Of a DNA stretch of 64,000 bases, positions 8,311 to 19,033 are shown piece after piece. Source of the stretch: Methyloceanibacter caenitepidi (lineage in GTDB: Bacteria; Pseudomonadota; Alphaproteobacteria; Rhizobiales; Methyloligellaceae); the NCBI RefSeq assembly GCF_000828475.1, contig NZ_AP014648.1:2801400-2865399 (forward strand). The letters are read 5' to 3'. The notes below the pieces were generated by a model. It was not told where the DNA came from and searched no databases. It worked only from the letters and a program-made list of their open reading frames with translations. The position numbers were made by a program, and so were the translations under genes. The first letter of the stretch is position 1; each line of letters begins with the position of its first letter.

Positions 8311-9741
8311 ATGCCTGAGAAGACGGAAAATAATCGCCGCCTTGTCGTTGTCTCCAACCGGGTGGCCGATTTCAAAGCCAAGTTCCAAACCGGCGGCCTG
8401 GCTGTCGCCCTTGGGGATGCGCTCAAGGCCTCCAAGGGACTCTGGTTCGGCTGGAGCGGCGACACGCGCGACGACGCCCTCTCGGTGCCACCTCACGTCG
8501 AGCATGTTGCGGGACTGACTGTCGCAACCATCGACCTCACGGACAAAGAGGCCGAGGGCTATTATTTCGGCTATGCCAATCGCTGCCTGTGGCCCGCGCT
8601 GCACTACCGGCTCGATCTCGCCCAGTCCAATGAAGAGCAGAGCGAGATCTACTTCCAGGTGAACGCCCGCTTCGCGGACGCGCTGATGCCTCTGATCACG
8701 CCGGACGACATCATCTGGGTCAACGACTACCACCTGATCCCCCTGGCGGAGGAATTGCGCGGACGCGGCTGCGAAGCCCGCATCGGATTCTTTCTGCACA
8801 CGCCGTTTCCCTCTCCGGAAATCTTCGCGGCGGTCCCCAGTCAGAAGCGCCTCGGCAATGCGCTGATGGTCTATGACGTGGTGGGATTCCAGACCACGTC
8901 GGACCGGGACAATTTCCGCCGCTACGTCACCGCGTCGCTGGACGGCGAGCAACTCCAGGGCGACCGGGTGACCGCGCAAGGCGAGACGACACTGGCGTCC
9001 GTCTTCCCCATCGGCATCGATGTCGAACACTTCAAGAAACTCGCCGACGAAGAAGACACCAAGGGTCCACTGCTCCCCGACGTCGGCAGTGACATGAAGA
9101 CGATCATCGGCGTGGACCGCCTCGATTACACCAAGGGACTACCCGAACGATTGCGGGCCTTCGAAGTCCTGCTCGAGCAGTTTCCCGAGCATCACGGCAA
9201 GGTCCGGCTGGTGCAGATTGCCCCGCCGACGCGCGAAGGGCTGCCCGTCTACCAGGAAATCCGCGAGAACGTCGAACGGCTGGTGGGGCGCATCAACGGC
9301 CGCTTCGGCGATTTGAGCTGGCAGCCCGTGATCTATATGCATCGCGGCGTTGCGCAGCACATCCTGGTCCATCTGTTCCGGCGGAGCGACGTGGGATTCG
9401 TGACACCCCTCCACGACGGTATGAACCTGGTCGCCAAGGAATACATCGCCGCGCAGGCCGCTCAGGATCCGGGCGTGTTGGTGCTGTCACGTTTCGCGGG
9501 GGCGGCGGAGCAACTGCGCGAAGCGCTGCTCATCAACCCCCACGATATTCAGGAGACGGCGCGTGCCCTGGACCGGGCCCTGACAATGCCCCGCCAGGAG
9601 CGCTGGGCCCGCCACAACCGTCTCTGGCAGCGCATCGAGACGTATGACTTGTTCAACTGGCGCGACAGCTTCATCCAGTCCTTCGCCGAGTCCGACACAA
9701 ACCCGGTGAACCTCTTCCCCAAAGAGGCCGGCGCTGCCTAA
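8311..9741 (+). CDS. otsA: Alpha,alpha-trehalose-phosphate synthase (UDP-forming)
   Basis: OtsA joins glucose-6-phosphate to UDP-glucose to give trehalose-6-phosphate. The 476-residue GT20 protein is full length. It shows the N-terminal VVVSNRVADF and TGGLAVAL loop, WVNDYHLIPLA, FFLHTPFPSPE, the central GVDRLDYTKGLPERL and the C-terminal TPLHDGMNLVAKEY donor-binding motif. The ATG at 8311 is followed directly by typical N-terminal family sequence. It starts a rightward run that leads into the treS-mak, glgX, treZ and malQ genes, with 185 bases to the next start, so it may or may not share their transcript. Confidence 0.97.
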   Translation: MPEKTENNRRLVVVSNRVADFKAKFQTGGLAVALGDALKASKGLWFGWSGDTRDDALSVPPHVEHVAGLTVATIDLTDKEAEGYYFGYANRCLWPALHYRLDLAQSNEEQSEIYFQVNARFADALMPLITPDDIIWVNDYHLIPLAEELRGRGCEARIGFFLHTPFPSPEIFAAVPSQKRLGNALMVYDVVGFQTTSDRDNFRRYVTASLDGEQLQGDRVTAQGETTLASVFPIGIDVEHFKKLADEEDTKGPLLPDVGSDMKTIIGVDRLDYTKGLPERLRAFEVLLEQFPEHHGKVRLVQIAPPTREGLPVYQEIRENVERLVGRINGRFGDLSWQPVIYMHRGVAQHILVHLFRRSDVGFVTPLHDGMNLVAKEYIAAQAAQDPGVLVLSRFAGAAEQLREALLINPHDIQETARALDRALTMPRQERWARHNRLWQRIETYDLFNWRDSFIQSFAESDTNPVNLFPKEAGAA

Positions 9742-9926
9742 GAAGCACGCCCCGTTCGCGCCCGGCTCCGACAGGCTCGTCCAGGTGGGACGAAACGACC
9801 GATGGGCGCCGCGTAATTGGCTCTAGTCCCGGCTGTTGAACCCTCTTACTTTCACCGGCACGATGGCCCACCAGGTCGCGCTCTGGAATCCTATATCGCC
9901 AACCCTCACGACATCGCCCACGCCTC

Positions 9927-12900
9927 ATGATCGACCGCAACGACCGGCACTGGTACAAAAACGCCGTCATCTACGAACTGCACATCAAGGCGTTCTTCGA
10001 TGCGAACAATGACGGCGTTGGAGATTTCAGCGGTCTCGTCAAGAAACTCGATTATCTCCAAGACCTTGGCGTAACCGCCGTCTGGCTATTGCCGTTCTAC
10101 CCTTCGCCGCTGCGCGACGATGGCTACGACATCGCCGACTACACCTCGATCAATCCGACCTACGGCACCATGCGCGACTTCCGCCAGTTCGTGGCGGCCG
10201 CGCACGATCGCGGCATTCGGGTCATCACCGAGCTGGTGGTCAACCATACCTCCGACCAGCACCCCTGGTTCCAGCGGGCGCGGAAAGCCAAGCCCGGCTC
10301 CGTCTGGCGCGACTATTACGTCTGGAGCGACACCGACCAGAAGTTTCCCGGCACGCGGATCATCTTCCTGGATACGGAAAAATCGAATTGGACTTGGGAT
10401 CCGGTCGCCAAGGCCTATTTCTGGCACCGCTTCTACTCTCACCAGCCCGACCTCAACTACGACAACCCGCGCGTGCTGTCGGACATCCTGCGGGTCCTCC
10501 GCTTCTGGCTCGACATGGGCGTCGACGGCCTGCGGCTCGATGCGGTTCCCTATCTCATCGAGCGCGACGGGACCAACAACGAGAACCTTCCCGAGACGCA
10601 CGAGATCCTGAAGCGTTTCCGCGCCGAGATCGACGAACGCTATCCGGACCGCATGCTGTTGGCGGAGGCCAACCAGTGGCCGGAGGACACGCGCCCCTAT
10701 TTCGGCGAGGGCGACGAATGCCACATGGCGTTTCACTTCCCGCTCATGCCCCGCATCTTCATGGGGCTCGCGCGCGAGGACCGTTACCCGATCACCGACA
10801 TCATCAGCCAGACCCCGCCGATCCCTGGCGATTGCCAATGGGCCATCTTCCTGCGCAATCACGACGAGCTCACGCTCGAAATGGTCACCGACTCCGAGCG
10901 CGACTATCTGTGGGAGACCTACGCGACCGATCAGCGGGCCCGGCTCAATCTCGGTATCCGCAGGCGGCTCGCCCCGCTGCTGGACAACGACCGGCGCAAG
11001 ATAGAGCTCCTCACGGGTCTGCTTCTGTCCATGCCCGGCACGCCGGTTCTGTATTACGGCGACGAGCTGGGCATGGGAGACAATTTCTATCTCGGCGACC
11101 GCGACGGCGTGCGCACGCCGATGCAATGGTCGGCCGACCGCAATGGCGGTTTCTCGCGCGCCGATCCGCAACGCCTCTACCTGCCGCCAATCATGGACCC
11201 GATCTACGGCTACGAGACCGTGAACGTGGAGGCCCAGCAGACCCACGCGAGCTCCCTGTTCAACTGGACCAAGCGCATGATCGCGGTCCGGCAGACCCAT
11301 AGGGCCTTCGGCAATGGCAGTATGACCTTCCTGCGGCCGGCGAACCGCAAGGTTCTCGCCTATCTGCGGGAGCACGACGGCGAGGTTATCCTGTGCGTCT
11401 TCAATCTCGCCCGGTCGGCGCAAGCGGTGGAACTGGACTTGGCAAGCCAACGCGGCAAGGTACCCGTGGAGTTGACCGGCGCGTCCGCGTTCCCGCCGAT
11501 TGGCACCCTGCCCTATCTGCTGACCTTGCCGGCCTACGGCTTCTACTGGTTCATGCTCGCCGATCCGGCGCAGCTCGCCTCGCATCCGGAGCAAGAGCCG
11601 GAGTCTCTGCCGGAGCTTGAGACCTTCGTGCTCGGCAAAGGCTGGATGCTGGTCGAAAGCCAGCGGCGCGACGCCGCGCGGACCGATCGCATCGTTCAAG
11701 AGATACTGCCGACCTATATCGCGCGGCAGCGCTGGTTCGGTCCGGCAGACGCCCGCATCACCCATGTGACACCGGAGCGTCTCGGCGAGATCCCGCAAGA
11801 GGGGCACGAGAGCTTCCTCCTCCTGTTCGGACGCGTCGCCTTGCAGGGCGGGGACATGCAGCGGTACCTCATTCCTCTCGAGCTGGCATGGGGCGAAGAT
11901 GTCCTGCGCCAGGACAGTCCGCTCCTGCCCTACGTGGTCGGGAAGATCCGCCGGGGCGCCAAATCGGGCATCGTCTTTGACGCCGCCCATGGCGACAGAT
12001 TTCCCCGCGCGCTGCTCAACGCGATGCGGACCCATGCGACGTTGCCGGCGGTCGGCGGCACGTTCCGGTTTGGCGCGACCGAGAAGCTCCGTGAACTGGA
12101 CATGTCGAAACCCCTCGACGTGCGCCGCGTGGCGACGGGCGAGCACGCGCATACGGTGCGCACGCTTGGCGACGAAGTCCTCCTGAAAATGGCGCGGCGC
12201 CTGCGTTCGGGCATCGATCCCGGCATCGAGATGGGCCACTTCCTGTCACGGGCCGGATTCACCAACAGTCCCGCCCTGCTGGGAACCCTGGAACACGTCG
12301 ACGAGACAGGCACCCCCACCGCGCTCGCCATTGCCTTCGAGTATGTGGGCAACCAAGGCGACGGCTGGTCGGTCGTCGTCGATGCGCTCGACCGCGAATT
12401 GGAGGACGAGTCCCTCTCGGGCAACGGAGAGGATCGTGGCCTCCCCTATTCCCTGACCTTGATCGAGACAATAGGGCGGCGGACGGGCGAGCTGCACCGC
12501 GCGCTTGCCGCAGCCGACCCGGAAGACGCCGCTTTCGTGCCGGAGCCGGTCACGCAGGTGGATCTCGACAACTGGCTCCAGCGGGCGATCGCACGGGCAA
12601 ACGAGGCTTTCGAGTCTCTGGAGGCTCTCCCGGACACGACGGATACTGAAACGCGCGAGCTCGCAGAGAAGTTGCTGACCTTGCGCGAAGCCATGCTCCG
12701 GCGCATCGAAACGCTGGTGCCGACGATCGCGCGCGGCAACAAACTCCGGCTGCACAACGACTACCACCTTGCCAAGATCCTCGTCGCGGCAAACGACGTT
12801 TACATCATCGACTTCGAGGGCGAGCCCGACAGGCCGGTCGAGGAGCGGCGGCAGAAAGCGCCGGCCTCGCGCGACATCGCGACCATGCTGCGGTCTTTCG

Positions 12901-13220
12901 ACTACGCCGCGCGCACGGCCATGGACCGTCAGCGTCAGCGCGGTGCAACGCATCTGGAAGAGATCGAGACGCGCGGCCTCAACTGGCGCTCTCTCGCCGA
13001 ACGGCGCTTCCTGCGCGCCTACGGCATGGCACGGGACGACACCTCGGGCGGGTCGCATCTCGCGGGCGGCGAACTTCTGCCGCTGTTCCTTGCGGACAAG
13101 TTGTTTGAAGAAATCATCTACGAAGGGGCGAACCGGCCGTATTACCTCGCAACACCGCTGCGCGCAGCGCTGGAACTCGTCGCACCGCTCGATACCGCGA
13201 CGGACGGGGACGGCGCGTGA
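9927..13220 (+). CDS. treS: Trehalose synthase / maltokinase fusion
   Basis: The 1097-residue protein joins two enzymes. Residues 1-550 form a GH13 TreS domain that interconverts maltose and trehalose: the nucleophile is in DGLRLDAV, the acid/base in [17 protein letters not shown], and the third carboxylate in [12 protein letters not shown]. From about residue 575 a Pep2-like maltokinase domain follows ([59 protein letters not shown]), which phosphorylates maltose with ATP to maltose-1-phosphate. The kinase loop reads HNDYH where I would expect HGDYH. TreS-Mak fusions usually feed GlgE, which is not in the window. glgX follows after 40 bases. Confidence 0.94.
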   Translation: MIDRNDRHWYKNAVIYELHIKAFFDANNDGVGDFSGLVKKLDYLQDLGVTAVWLLPFYPSPLRDDGYDIADYTSINPTYGTMRDFRQFVAAAHDRGIRVITELVVNHTSDQHPWFQRARKAKPGSVWRDYYVWSDTDQKFPGTRIIFLDTEKSNWTWDPVAKAYFWHRFYSHQPDLNYDNPRVLSDILRVLRFWLDMGVDGLRLDAVPYLIERDGTNNENLPETHEILKRFRAEIDERYPDRMLLAEANQWPEDTRPYFGEGDECHMAFHFPLMPRIFMGLAREDRYPITDIISQTPPIPGDCQWAIFLRNHDELTLEMVTDSERDYLWETYATDQRARLNLGIRRRLAPLLDNDRRKIELLTGLLLSMPGTPVLYYGDELGMGDNFYLGDRDGVRTPMQWSADRNGGFSRADPQRLYLPPIMDPIYGYETVNVEAQQTHASSLFNWTKRMIAVRQTHRAFGNGSMTFLRPANRKVLAYLREHDGEVILCVFNLARSAQAVELDLASQRGKVPVELTGASAFPPIGTLPYLLTLPAYGFYWFMLADPAQLASHPEQEPESLPELETFVLGKGWMLVESQRRDAARTDRIVQEILPTYIARQRWFGPADARITHVTPERLGEIPQEGHESFLLLFGRVALQGGDMQRYLIPLELAWGEDVLRQDSPLLPYVVGKIRRGAKSGIVFDAAHGDRFPRALLNAMRTHATLPAVGGTFRFGATEKLRELDMSKPLDVRRVATGEHAHTVRTLGDEVLLKMARRLRSGIDPGIEMGHFLSRAGFTNSPALLGTLEHVDETGTPTALAIAFEYVGNQGDGWSVVVDALDRELEDESLSGNGEDRGLPYSLTLIETIGRRTGELHRALAAADPEDAAFVPEPVTQVDLDNWLQRAIARANEAFESLEALPDTTDTETRELAEKLLTLREAMLRRIETLVPTIARGNKLRLHNDYHLAKILVAANDVYIIDFEGEPDRPVEERRQKAPASRDIATMLRSFDYAARTAMDRQRQRGATHLEEIETRGLNWRSLAERRFLRAYGMARDDTSGGSHLAGGELLPLFLADKLFEEIIYEGANRPYYLATPLRAALELVAPLDTATDGDGA

Positions 13221-13260
13221 TTGTCTCCTGCCCCCTGCTGCAATCCTGGGATAGCCGCCA

Positions 13261-15336
13261 ATGCCGTTAAAGCTCGATCCCGGCTCGCCCCATCCGCTCG
13301 GCGCGACTTTCGACGGCCAGGGGGTCAACTTCGCGCTGTTCTCGGCCCACGCCACGCGCGTGGATCTGTGCCTGTTCGACGAGAGCGGCACGGAAACGGA
13401 CCGCATCACTCTGCCCGAATACACCGACGAGATCTGGCACGGCTATGTCCGGGGCCTGGGACCGGGGCAGCGCTACGGATACCGCGTGCACGGTCCCTAC
13501 GTTCCCCGTCACGGGCATCGCTTCAACCGGAACAAGCTGCTCCTCGATCCCTATGCAAAGGCCTATTCCGGGCAATTGCAGTGGGACGACAGCCTGTTCG
13601 GTTACCAGATCGGCGCCAAGCGCGGCGATCTCGTCAAAAGCCGGACGGACAGCGCGCCATTCATGCCCAAATGCGTCGTGACGGGCACCGAGGATCTGCC
13701 GCTGAACAACCGGCCCAATCGGCCGTGGCATGAGACCGTCATCTACGAAGCGCACGTGAAGGGCATGACCGCACTGCATCCGGATATCCCGGAAGCGCTC
13801 CGCGGCACGTTCGGCGGACTCTCGCACCCGGCCGTCATCGACCATCTCGTGAAGTTGGGGGTGACGGCCATCGAGGTTCTGCCCGTTCATGCGATCGTCA
13901 ACGACCGCCATCTGGTGGAGCACGGGCTCAGCAACTATTGGGGCTACAACAGCGTCGGCTTCTTCGCACCGGCCGAGCGCTACGTATCGCCGGGGGCCGG
14001 GATCGCCGAATTCCGGACCACGGTCGACCGGCTGCACGAGGCCGGCATCGAGGTACTGCTCGACGTAGTCTACAACCACACGGCCGAGGGCAATGAGCTG
14101 GGACCGACACTCTCGTTCAAAGGAATCGACAACGCGTCCTACTACAAGCTCGACGAAAACAAGCGGCACTATTACGACACCACCGGCTGCGGCAACACGA
14201 TGAACTTGGCGCACCCGCGGGTGCTCCAACTCGTCATGGATTCGCTGCGCTACTGGGTCGAGCAATGTGGCGTCGACGGGTTCCGGTTCGACCTCGCGCC
14301 CGCGCTCGCCCGTGATGGCAACGGCTTCGACCCAAGCGCGGCCTTTCTGGATGCGATCGGTCAGGACCCCGTTCTGTCGCGCGCCAAGCTCATCGCCGAA
14401 CCCTGGGACATCGGCATGGATGGCTATCAGCTCGGTGCGTTTCCGCCCGGCTGGGCGGAATGGAACGACCAGTGGCGCGATGGGCTGCGCGCTTACTGGA
14501 AAGGCGACATGGGCCGGCTCCCGGAACTGGGGCGCCGCATTTCCGGATCGGCGGAGATCTTCGACCGCCGCGGACGCAAGCCGTGGGCCAGCGTCAATTT
14601 CATTGCCGCCCATGACGGCTTCACCCTGAACGACGTTGTCTCGTACAACGAGAAGCACAACGAGGCTAATCAGGAAGGCAACAAGGACGGCCACTCGCAC
14701 AATTGCAGTTACAACTGGGGCGTCGAGGGGCCGACCGACGATCCGACCATCCTCGACCAGCGCGATCGCATTCGCCGTGCTCTGGCCGCCAGCCTTCTGT
14801 TGTGCCACGGCACGCCCATGTGGCAGATGGGCGACGAGATCGGCCGGACGCAACTCGGCAACAACAACGCGTTCTGCCAGGACAACGTCATCTCCTGGAT
14901 GGATTGGCAGAACATCTCGGAGCGTGACCGGGACTTCCTGACATTCGTTCAGGGTCTCTCTGCGCTGCGGCAGCAACAGCCGCTCTTGCGCTCACCGAAT
15001 TTTCTCCATGGCGAGCCGGTCGCGCCGCGCATCAAGAACGTGTCGTGGTTCAAGCCGGACGGTGAGGAGCAGCAGCCCGAACATTGGGAAGACCCGGTCG
15101 CGAAATGCATTGGCGCCTCGTTCGCTGGCGGCGGGAACATCCTGCTCATGCTCTTCAATGCCGACATCGATGAGATCGATTTCATCTTTCCGTATTTCGG
15201 GAAGCGCCATCTGCATTGGAAGCTTCTGTGCGATACCGCAAACGGGCTCATCCGCCCCGAGGACGCGCCGATCGCCACGGGCAAGACGACCCTTCCGGGC
15301 AGCGGGCTTCTCCTGTTCGAAAGGACGGAACGATGA
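13261..15336 (+). CDS. glgX: Glycogen debranching enzyme
   Basis: GlgX hydrolyses alpha-1,6 branches of glycogen after phosphorylase trimming. The 691-residue protein starts with a CBM48-like domain (GATFDGQGVNFALFSAHA) and continues into a GH13 barrel with VIYEAHVKGMT, LDVVYNHTAEGNELGPTLSF, the nucleophile motif GVDGFRFDLA, the acid motif LIAEPWDIG and the third carboxylate motif FIAAHDGFTLNDVVSYNEKHN. These are specific to GlgX/isoamylase rather than to branching enzyme. Its TGA overlaps the ATG of treZ (ATGA), indicating translational coupling. Confidence 0.96.
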   Translation: MPLKLDPGSPHPLGATFDGQGVNFALFSAHATRVDLCLFDESGTETDRITLPEYTDEIWHGYVRGLGPGQRYGYRVHGPYVPRHGHRFNRNKLLLDPYAKAYSGQLQWDDSLFGYQIGAKRGDLVKSRTDSAPFMPKCVVTGTEDLPLNNRPNRPWHETVIYEAHVKGMTALHPDIPEALRGTFGGLSHPAVIDHLVKLGVTAIEVLPVHAIVNDRHLVEHGLSNYWGYNSVGFFAPAERYVSPGAGIAEFRTTVDRLHEAGIEVLLDVVYNHTAEGNELGPTLSFKGIDNASYYKLDENKRHYYDTTGCGNTMNLAHPRVLQLVMDSLRYWVEQCGVDGFRFDLAPALARDGNGFDPSAAFLDAIGQDPVLSRAKLIAEPWDIGMDGYQLGAFPPGWAEWNDQWRDGLRAYWKGDMGRLPELGRRISGSAEIFDRRGRKPWASVNFIAAHDGFTLNDVVSYNEKHNEANQEGNKDGHSHNCSYNWGVEGPTDDPTILDQRDRIRRALAASLLLCHGTPMWQMGDEIGRTQLGNNNAFCQDNVISWMDWQNISERDRDFLTFVQGLSALRQQQPLLRSPNFLHGEPVAPRIKNVSWFKPDGEEQQPEHWEDPVAKCIGASFAGGGNILLMLFNADIDEIDFIFPYFGKRHLHWKLLCDTANGLIRPEDAPIATGKTTLPGSGLLLFERTER

Positions 15337-17123
15337 GCGCGCATGTCGCCCATACGCTGCCCTGGGGCACGGAGATCACCGAGGACGGCGCCCGCTTCCG
15401 GCTTTGGGCGCCCGCGCAAGACTCCGTATCATTGGTCAGCGATAGAGGCGCGGCCATTTCGATGACGAAATCCGCCGAAGGCTGGTTCGAAACGCGCACC
15501 GATGCGGTACCCGTCGGCGGCGGCTATCAGTTTGCCCTCCAAGACGGGATGCGTGTCCCCGATCCCGCCGCCCGCGCGCAAGTGTCGGACGTCCATGGCT
15601 TCAGCCGCCTCGTGGACCCGGAGGCCTACGAATGGCAGACGCCGGATTGGAAAGGCCGCCCCTGGCAGGAAGCGATCATCTACGAACTCCACACGGGCAC
15701 GTTCTCGCGCGACGGTACGTTCGACGGCGTCGCCCGTGATCTCGACAGGCTCGTCGACACGGGCGTGACGGCAATCGAGCTGCTGCCTGTCGCGCAGTTC
15801 GGCGGCAATCGCGGCTGGGGCTATGACGGCGTTCTGCTCTATGCGCCGCACACGGCCTATGGCGGACCGGAAGGCCTGAAACGGCTGGTCGATGCCTGCC
15901 ACGAACGCGGCCTGATGGTGCTGATGGATGTGGTCTACAATCATTTCGGGCCGGACGGGAATTATCTCGGTCATTACGCACCCAACTTTTTCGACCCCAG
16001 ACGGAACACGCCCTGGGGAGCGGCCATTGCCTTCGATCGGCTGCCGGTCAGGGAGTTCTTCGTGCACAACGCACTCTATTGGCTCGAGGAGTTCCGCTGC
16101 GACGGGCTGCGCTTCGATGCGGTGGATCACATCAAAGACCCCGCCGAGGAAGAAGTGCTCTCCGAGATCGCGCGGGAAGTCCGCACCCGGATTCCGGATC
16201 GGCATATTCACCTCACCATCGAAGACGACGAGAACTCGATACGGCTCTTCCAGTTCGACGATGCGGGTTCACCGCGTCTCTACGACGCCGAGTGGAACGA
16301 CGACTGGCACCATGCGGTCCACGTGATCCTGACCGGCGAAAAGACCGGCTACTACGTGGACCACATGGAAGATCCCATCGAACGCCTCGCGCGGACAATG
16401 GCGGAAGGCTACGACTACCAGGGTGAGGACTCCGCCTTCCGTGGAAAGAAACGCGGCGAGCCATCGGCTCATTTGCCGCCGACCGTCTTCATCAACTACA
16501 TCCAAAACCACGACCAGACGGGCAATCGCGCGCACGGTGATCGCCTCGAAACGCTCGCATCTTCCGAAGCCGTCGATGCCGCGCTGACGTTGCTGCTGCT
16601 GGCGCCCCACATCCCAATGCTGTTCATGGGCGACGAATACGGCGAGACGAGACCGTTCCTATTCTTCACCGATTTCCGCGGCGATCTCGCAAAGGCCGTC
16701 GCGAAGGGGCGGCGCGCCGATTTCGGCAGCCACGAATCCTATACCAATGCGGCGACCGGGAAGGATATCCCGAACCCGAATGCGCTGGAGACGTTCGAGC
16801 GCAGCATTCTTGCGCCGGCGGACACGCCGCGTTTGGACCTGGTCAAGCAGCTGCTGGCCGCGCGCAAGACACATGTCATGCCGCACATGACGTCCATTAG
16901 CGGGCATGCAGGCGCCGTCGCCGCGCGTGAGGGCTCCGCCTTCACCGTGAGTTGGGCCCTAAACGGCGGCGGCGCGCTGATCTTGACCGCCAATCTCTCG
17001 GATGCCCCCGTCACGCTCCCTTCGAATGCAGGTGGCAAACCGTTTTTCACGACCCCTCCTGGCATTGACCCGGGCGCGGACCCGCTGCCCCCGTGGTCTG
17101 TCATAGCCAGCTTGAGACTGTAG
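15333..17123 (+). CDS. treZ: Malto-oligosyltrehalose trehalohydrolase
   Basis: TreZ releases trehalose from maltooligosyl-trehalose. From the ATG at 15333 the protein has 596 residues: an N-terminal CBM48-like part (GARFRLWAPAQDSVSL), then a GH13 barrel with IYELHTGTFSRDGTF, WGYDGVLLYAPH, VVYNHFGPDGNY, the nucleophile in CDGLRFDAVDHI, the acid in HLTIEDDENSI and NHDQTGNRAHGDRL near the third carboxylate. The conserved MGDEYGETRPFLFF is also present. The frame is open further upstream inside glgX, but the ATGA overlap and family alignment fix the start. Its partner treY, which makes the substrate, is absent here. Confidence 0.95.
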   Translation: MSAHVAHTLPWGTEITEDGARFRLWAPAQDSVSLVSDRGAAISMTKSAEGWFETRTDAVPVGGGYQFALQDGMRVPDPAARAQVSDVHGFSRLVDPEAYEWQTPDWKGRPWQEAIIYELHTGTFSRDGTFDGVARDLDRLVDTGVTAIELLPVAQFGGNRGWGYDGVLLYAPHTAYGGPEGLKRLVDACHERGLMVLMDVVYNHFGPDGNYLGHYAPNFFDPRRNTPWGAAIAFDRLPVREFFVHNALYWLEEFRCDGLRFDAVDHIKDPAEEEVLSEIAREVRTRIPDRHIHLTIEDDENSIRLFQFDDAGSPRLYDAEWNDDWHHAVHVILTGEKTGYYVDHMEDPIERLARTMAEGYDYQGEDSAFRGKKRGEPSAHLPPTVFINYIQNHDQTGNRAHGDRLETLASSEAVDAALTLLLLAPHIPMLFMGDEYGETRPFLFFTDFRGDLAKAVAKGRRADFGSHESYTNAATGKDIPNPNALETFERSILAPADTPRLDLVKQLLAARKTHVMPHMTSISGHAGAVAAREGSAFTVSWALNGGGALILTANLSDAPVTLPSNAGGKPFFTTPPGIDPGADPLPPWSVIASLRL

Positions 17124-17131
17124 GAGTCCCG

Positions 17132-18976
17132 ATGACGGATCGGATCGGAGAATTGGCGAAACGCTTCGGCATTGCCGAAGGCTATATCAGCGAACAGGGC
17201 GACTGGGTCACGACGCCGGACGAGACCAAGGCCAAGGTGTTGGAGGCGATGGGCGTCCCTCTGGACGGCGACGGCGTCCTACCGAAGCCGGCGCGAATGG
17301 AGGACATCGCCGGCCTGGCGGACTCCGCCTTCTGGCCGCCCTTCCTCGTCGAGCAGCGCGCCTGGGGCTTCGCCGTACAAGCCTATGCGCTGCGCTCGGC
17401 GCGCAATTGGGGCATCGGCGATTTCGAAGACCTCGCACGCCTCGGCGAATATGCCGCGACGCTCGGGGCGGATTTTATCGGCGTCAGCCCGCTCCATGCG
17501 CTGTTTCTCGCCGAGCCGGAACGCATCAGCCCTTACAGCCCCTCGTCCCGTACTTTCCTCAATCCGCTCTTGATCGCCCCGGACCAGGTGCCGGGCTTCG
17601 CCAACGTCGTCACGCCCGACCTGACCGCCAAGTGCGCCTTGCTCCGAGAAACGGACCTGATCGACTACGCGGGCGTCGCCGCCGTCAAGATTCCGGTCCT
17701 CGAAGAACTCTTCGCGCTGTTCCTCAAGACCGCCCCGACCGAAACCAAGGACGTCTTCGAACACTATTGCTACGAGCAAGGCCGAGCGCTGGAGATCCAC
17801 GCGCTCTACGAAGCCTTGTCCGAACACATGGTCGCGCAAGGCCACAATGCCGCCTGGACGACCTGGCCGGAGGCATATCGTAATCCAAACAATATTGCGG
17901 TGCGCGACTTCGCCCGTGCAGCCAAGACGCGTCTCGCCTTCCACGCCTGGCTGCAATGGACGGCGGAAAAACAACTCGCCGCCGCGCAAGCACGGTCCCG
18001 CGCTGCGGGCATGCGCATCGGCCTGTATCTCGATCTGGCAGTGGGCATTTCGCCGGACGGCTCCGCTTGCTGGCAGGACGGCCCTGCGATCGCGCGCGCC
18101 GCGCGTATCGGCTGCCCGCCGGACCCCTTCAGCGCGCAGGGTCAGGACTGGGGTCTTGTTCCCTTCTCGCCCGTCGGTCTTGCTGTCGAACGCCTCGAAC
18201 CCTTCAAGGCGGTGCTGCGCGCGAACATGCGCCATGCGGGCGCGCTGCGCATCGACCATGCCATGGGCCTCCAGCGGCTCTACTGGATTCCCGAAGGCAA
18301 CACGGCGATCGACGGCGCCTATGTCGCCTATCCCTTCCGCGAACTGCTGGAGGGCGTCGCGGCGGAGTCTTGGATCTCGCAAACGATCGTCATCGGCGAA
18401 GACCTCGGCACGGTCCCGCCTGGTTTCACCGACACCATGGTCCGGGCGGGGCTCTTGAGCTACCAGGTCTTCTATTTCAGCGACGAAGACGGCGTCTGGC
18501 GCGCACCGCATGCGTATCGGCGCGAAGCCATGGTCTGCGCGTCCACCCACGACCTGCCCACACTTCCCGGTTGGTGGATCTGCAATGATGTCAATTGGCG
18601 TGTCAAAAGCGCCCGCGCCACGGAAACCGAAGCCGTGATTCAACGCCAGGACCGCAAACGCGACCGCAAGCGCCTTCTGGATGCATTGATGGGTGCGCAG
18701 GCCCTGAAACCCGATCCGTCCTATGCCGATGCCTACGAAATGCCCGATGATGTCATTGTCGCGGTCCACCGCTTCCTGGCGGCGACACCGTGCCGCCTGC
18801 TTGCCGTCCAGTTGGACGACGCGTTGGGCGCTGTCGAGCAGGCCAACCTTCCCGGAACCGTCGACGAACATCCCAATTGGCGGCGCAAGATCGCCGTTCC
18901 CATCGAGGACCTGAAGGACCGGCCTCTGTTCCAGGCCGTGGCCGCGGCCGTGGCGACCGAGCGCCCCAAGACCTGA
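17132..18976 (+). CDS. malQ: 4-alpha-glucanotransferase (amylomaltase)
   Basis: MalQ transfers alpha-1,4-glucan chains between maltodextrins and releases glucose. The 614-residue GH77 protein has the N-terminal helical part that proteobacterial MalQ carries, then YALRSARNWGIGDF, SPYSPSSRTFLNPL, LDLAVGISPDGS, the nucleophile-region motif RIDHAMGLQRLYWIP, IGEDLGTVPPGF with the acid, and STHDLPTLPGWW with the third carboxylate. The ATG at 17132 has GGAG 8 bases before it and lies 8 bases after the treZ stop, so it is in the same operon. It should recycle the short glucans left by GlgX and TreZ. Confidence 0.95.
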   Translation: MTDRIGELAKRFGIAEGYISEQGDWVTTPDETKAKVLEAMGVPLDGDGVLPKPARMEDIAGLADSAFWPPFLVEQRAWGFAVQAYALRSARNWGIGDFEDLARLGEYAATLGADFIGVSPLHALFLAEPERISPYSPSSRTFLNPLLIAPDQVPGFANVVTPDLTAKCALLRETDLIDYAGVAAVKIPVLEELFALFLKTAPTETKDVFEHYCYEQGRALEIHALYEALSEHMVAQGHNAAWTTWPEAYRNPNNIAVRDFARAAKTRLAFHAWLQWTAEKQLAAAQARSRAAGMRIGLYLDLAVGISPDGSACWQDGPAIARAARIGCPPDPFSAQGQDWGLVPFSPVGLAVERLEPFKAVLRANMRHAGALRIDHAMGLQRLYWIPEGNTAIDGAYVAYPFRELLEGVAAESWISQTIVIGEDLGTVPPGFTDTMVRAGLLSYQVFYFSDEDGVWRAPHAYRREAMVCASTHDLPTLPGWWICNDVNWRVKSARATETEAVIQRQDRKRDRKRLLDALMGAQALKPDPSYADAYEMPDDVIVAVHRFLAATPCRLLAVQLDDALGAVEQANLPGTVDEHPNWRRKIAVPIEDLKDRPLFQAVAAAVATERPKT

Positions 18977-19033
18977 GGATGGTGGGCCCGGGCATGGACG
19001 CCGGCGCCCAACGAAACCAACGATTACAGCCGA

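Noticed and set aside
10086..12239. 717-codon minus-strand frame inside treS-mak
   Set aside because: It is antisense to a clearly coding fusion gene and has the low-complexity look of a codon-bias shadow.
13267..14976. 569-codon minus-strand frame inside glgX
   Set aside because: Antisense shadow of a well-supported gene; no motifs recognised.
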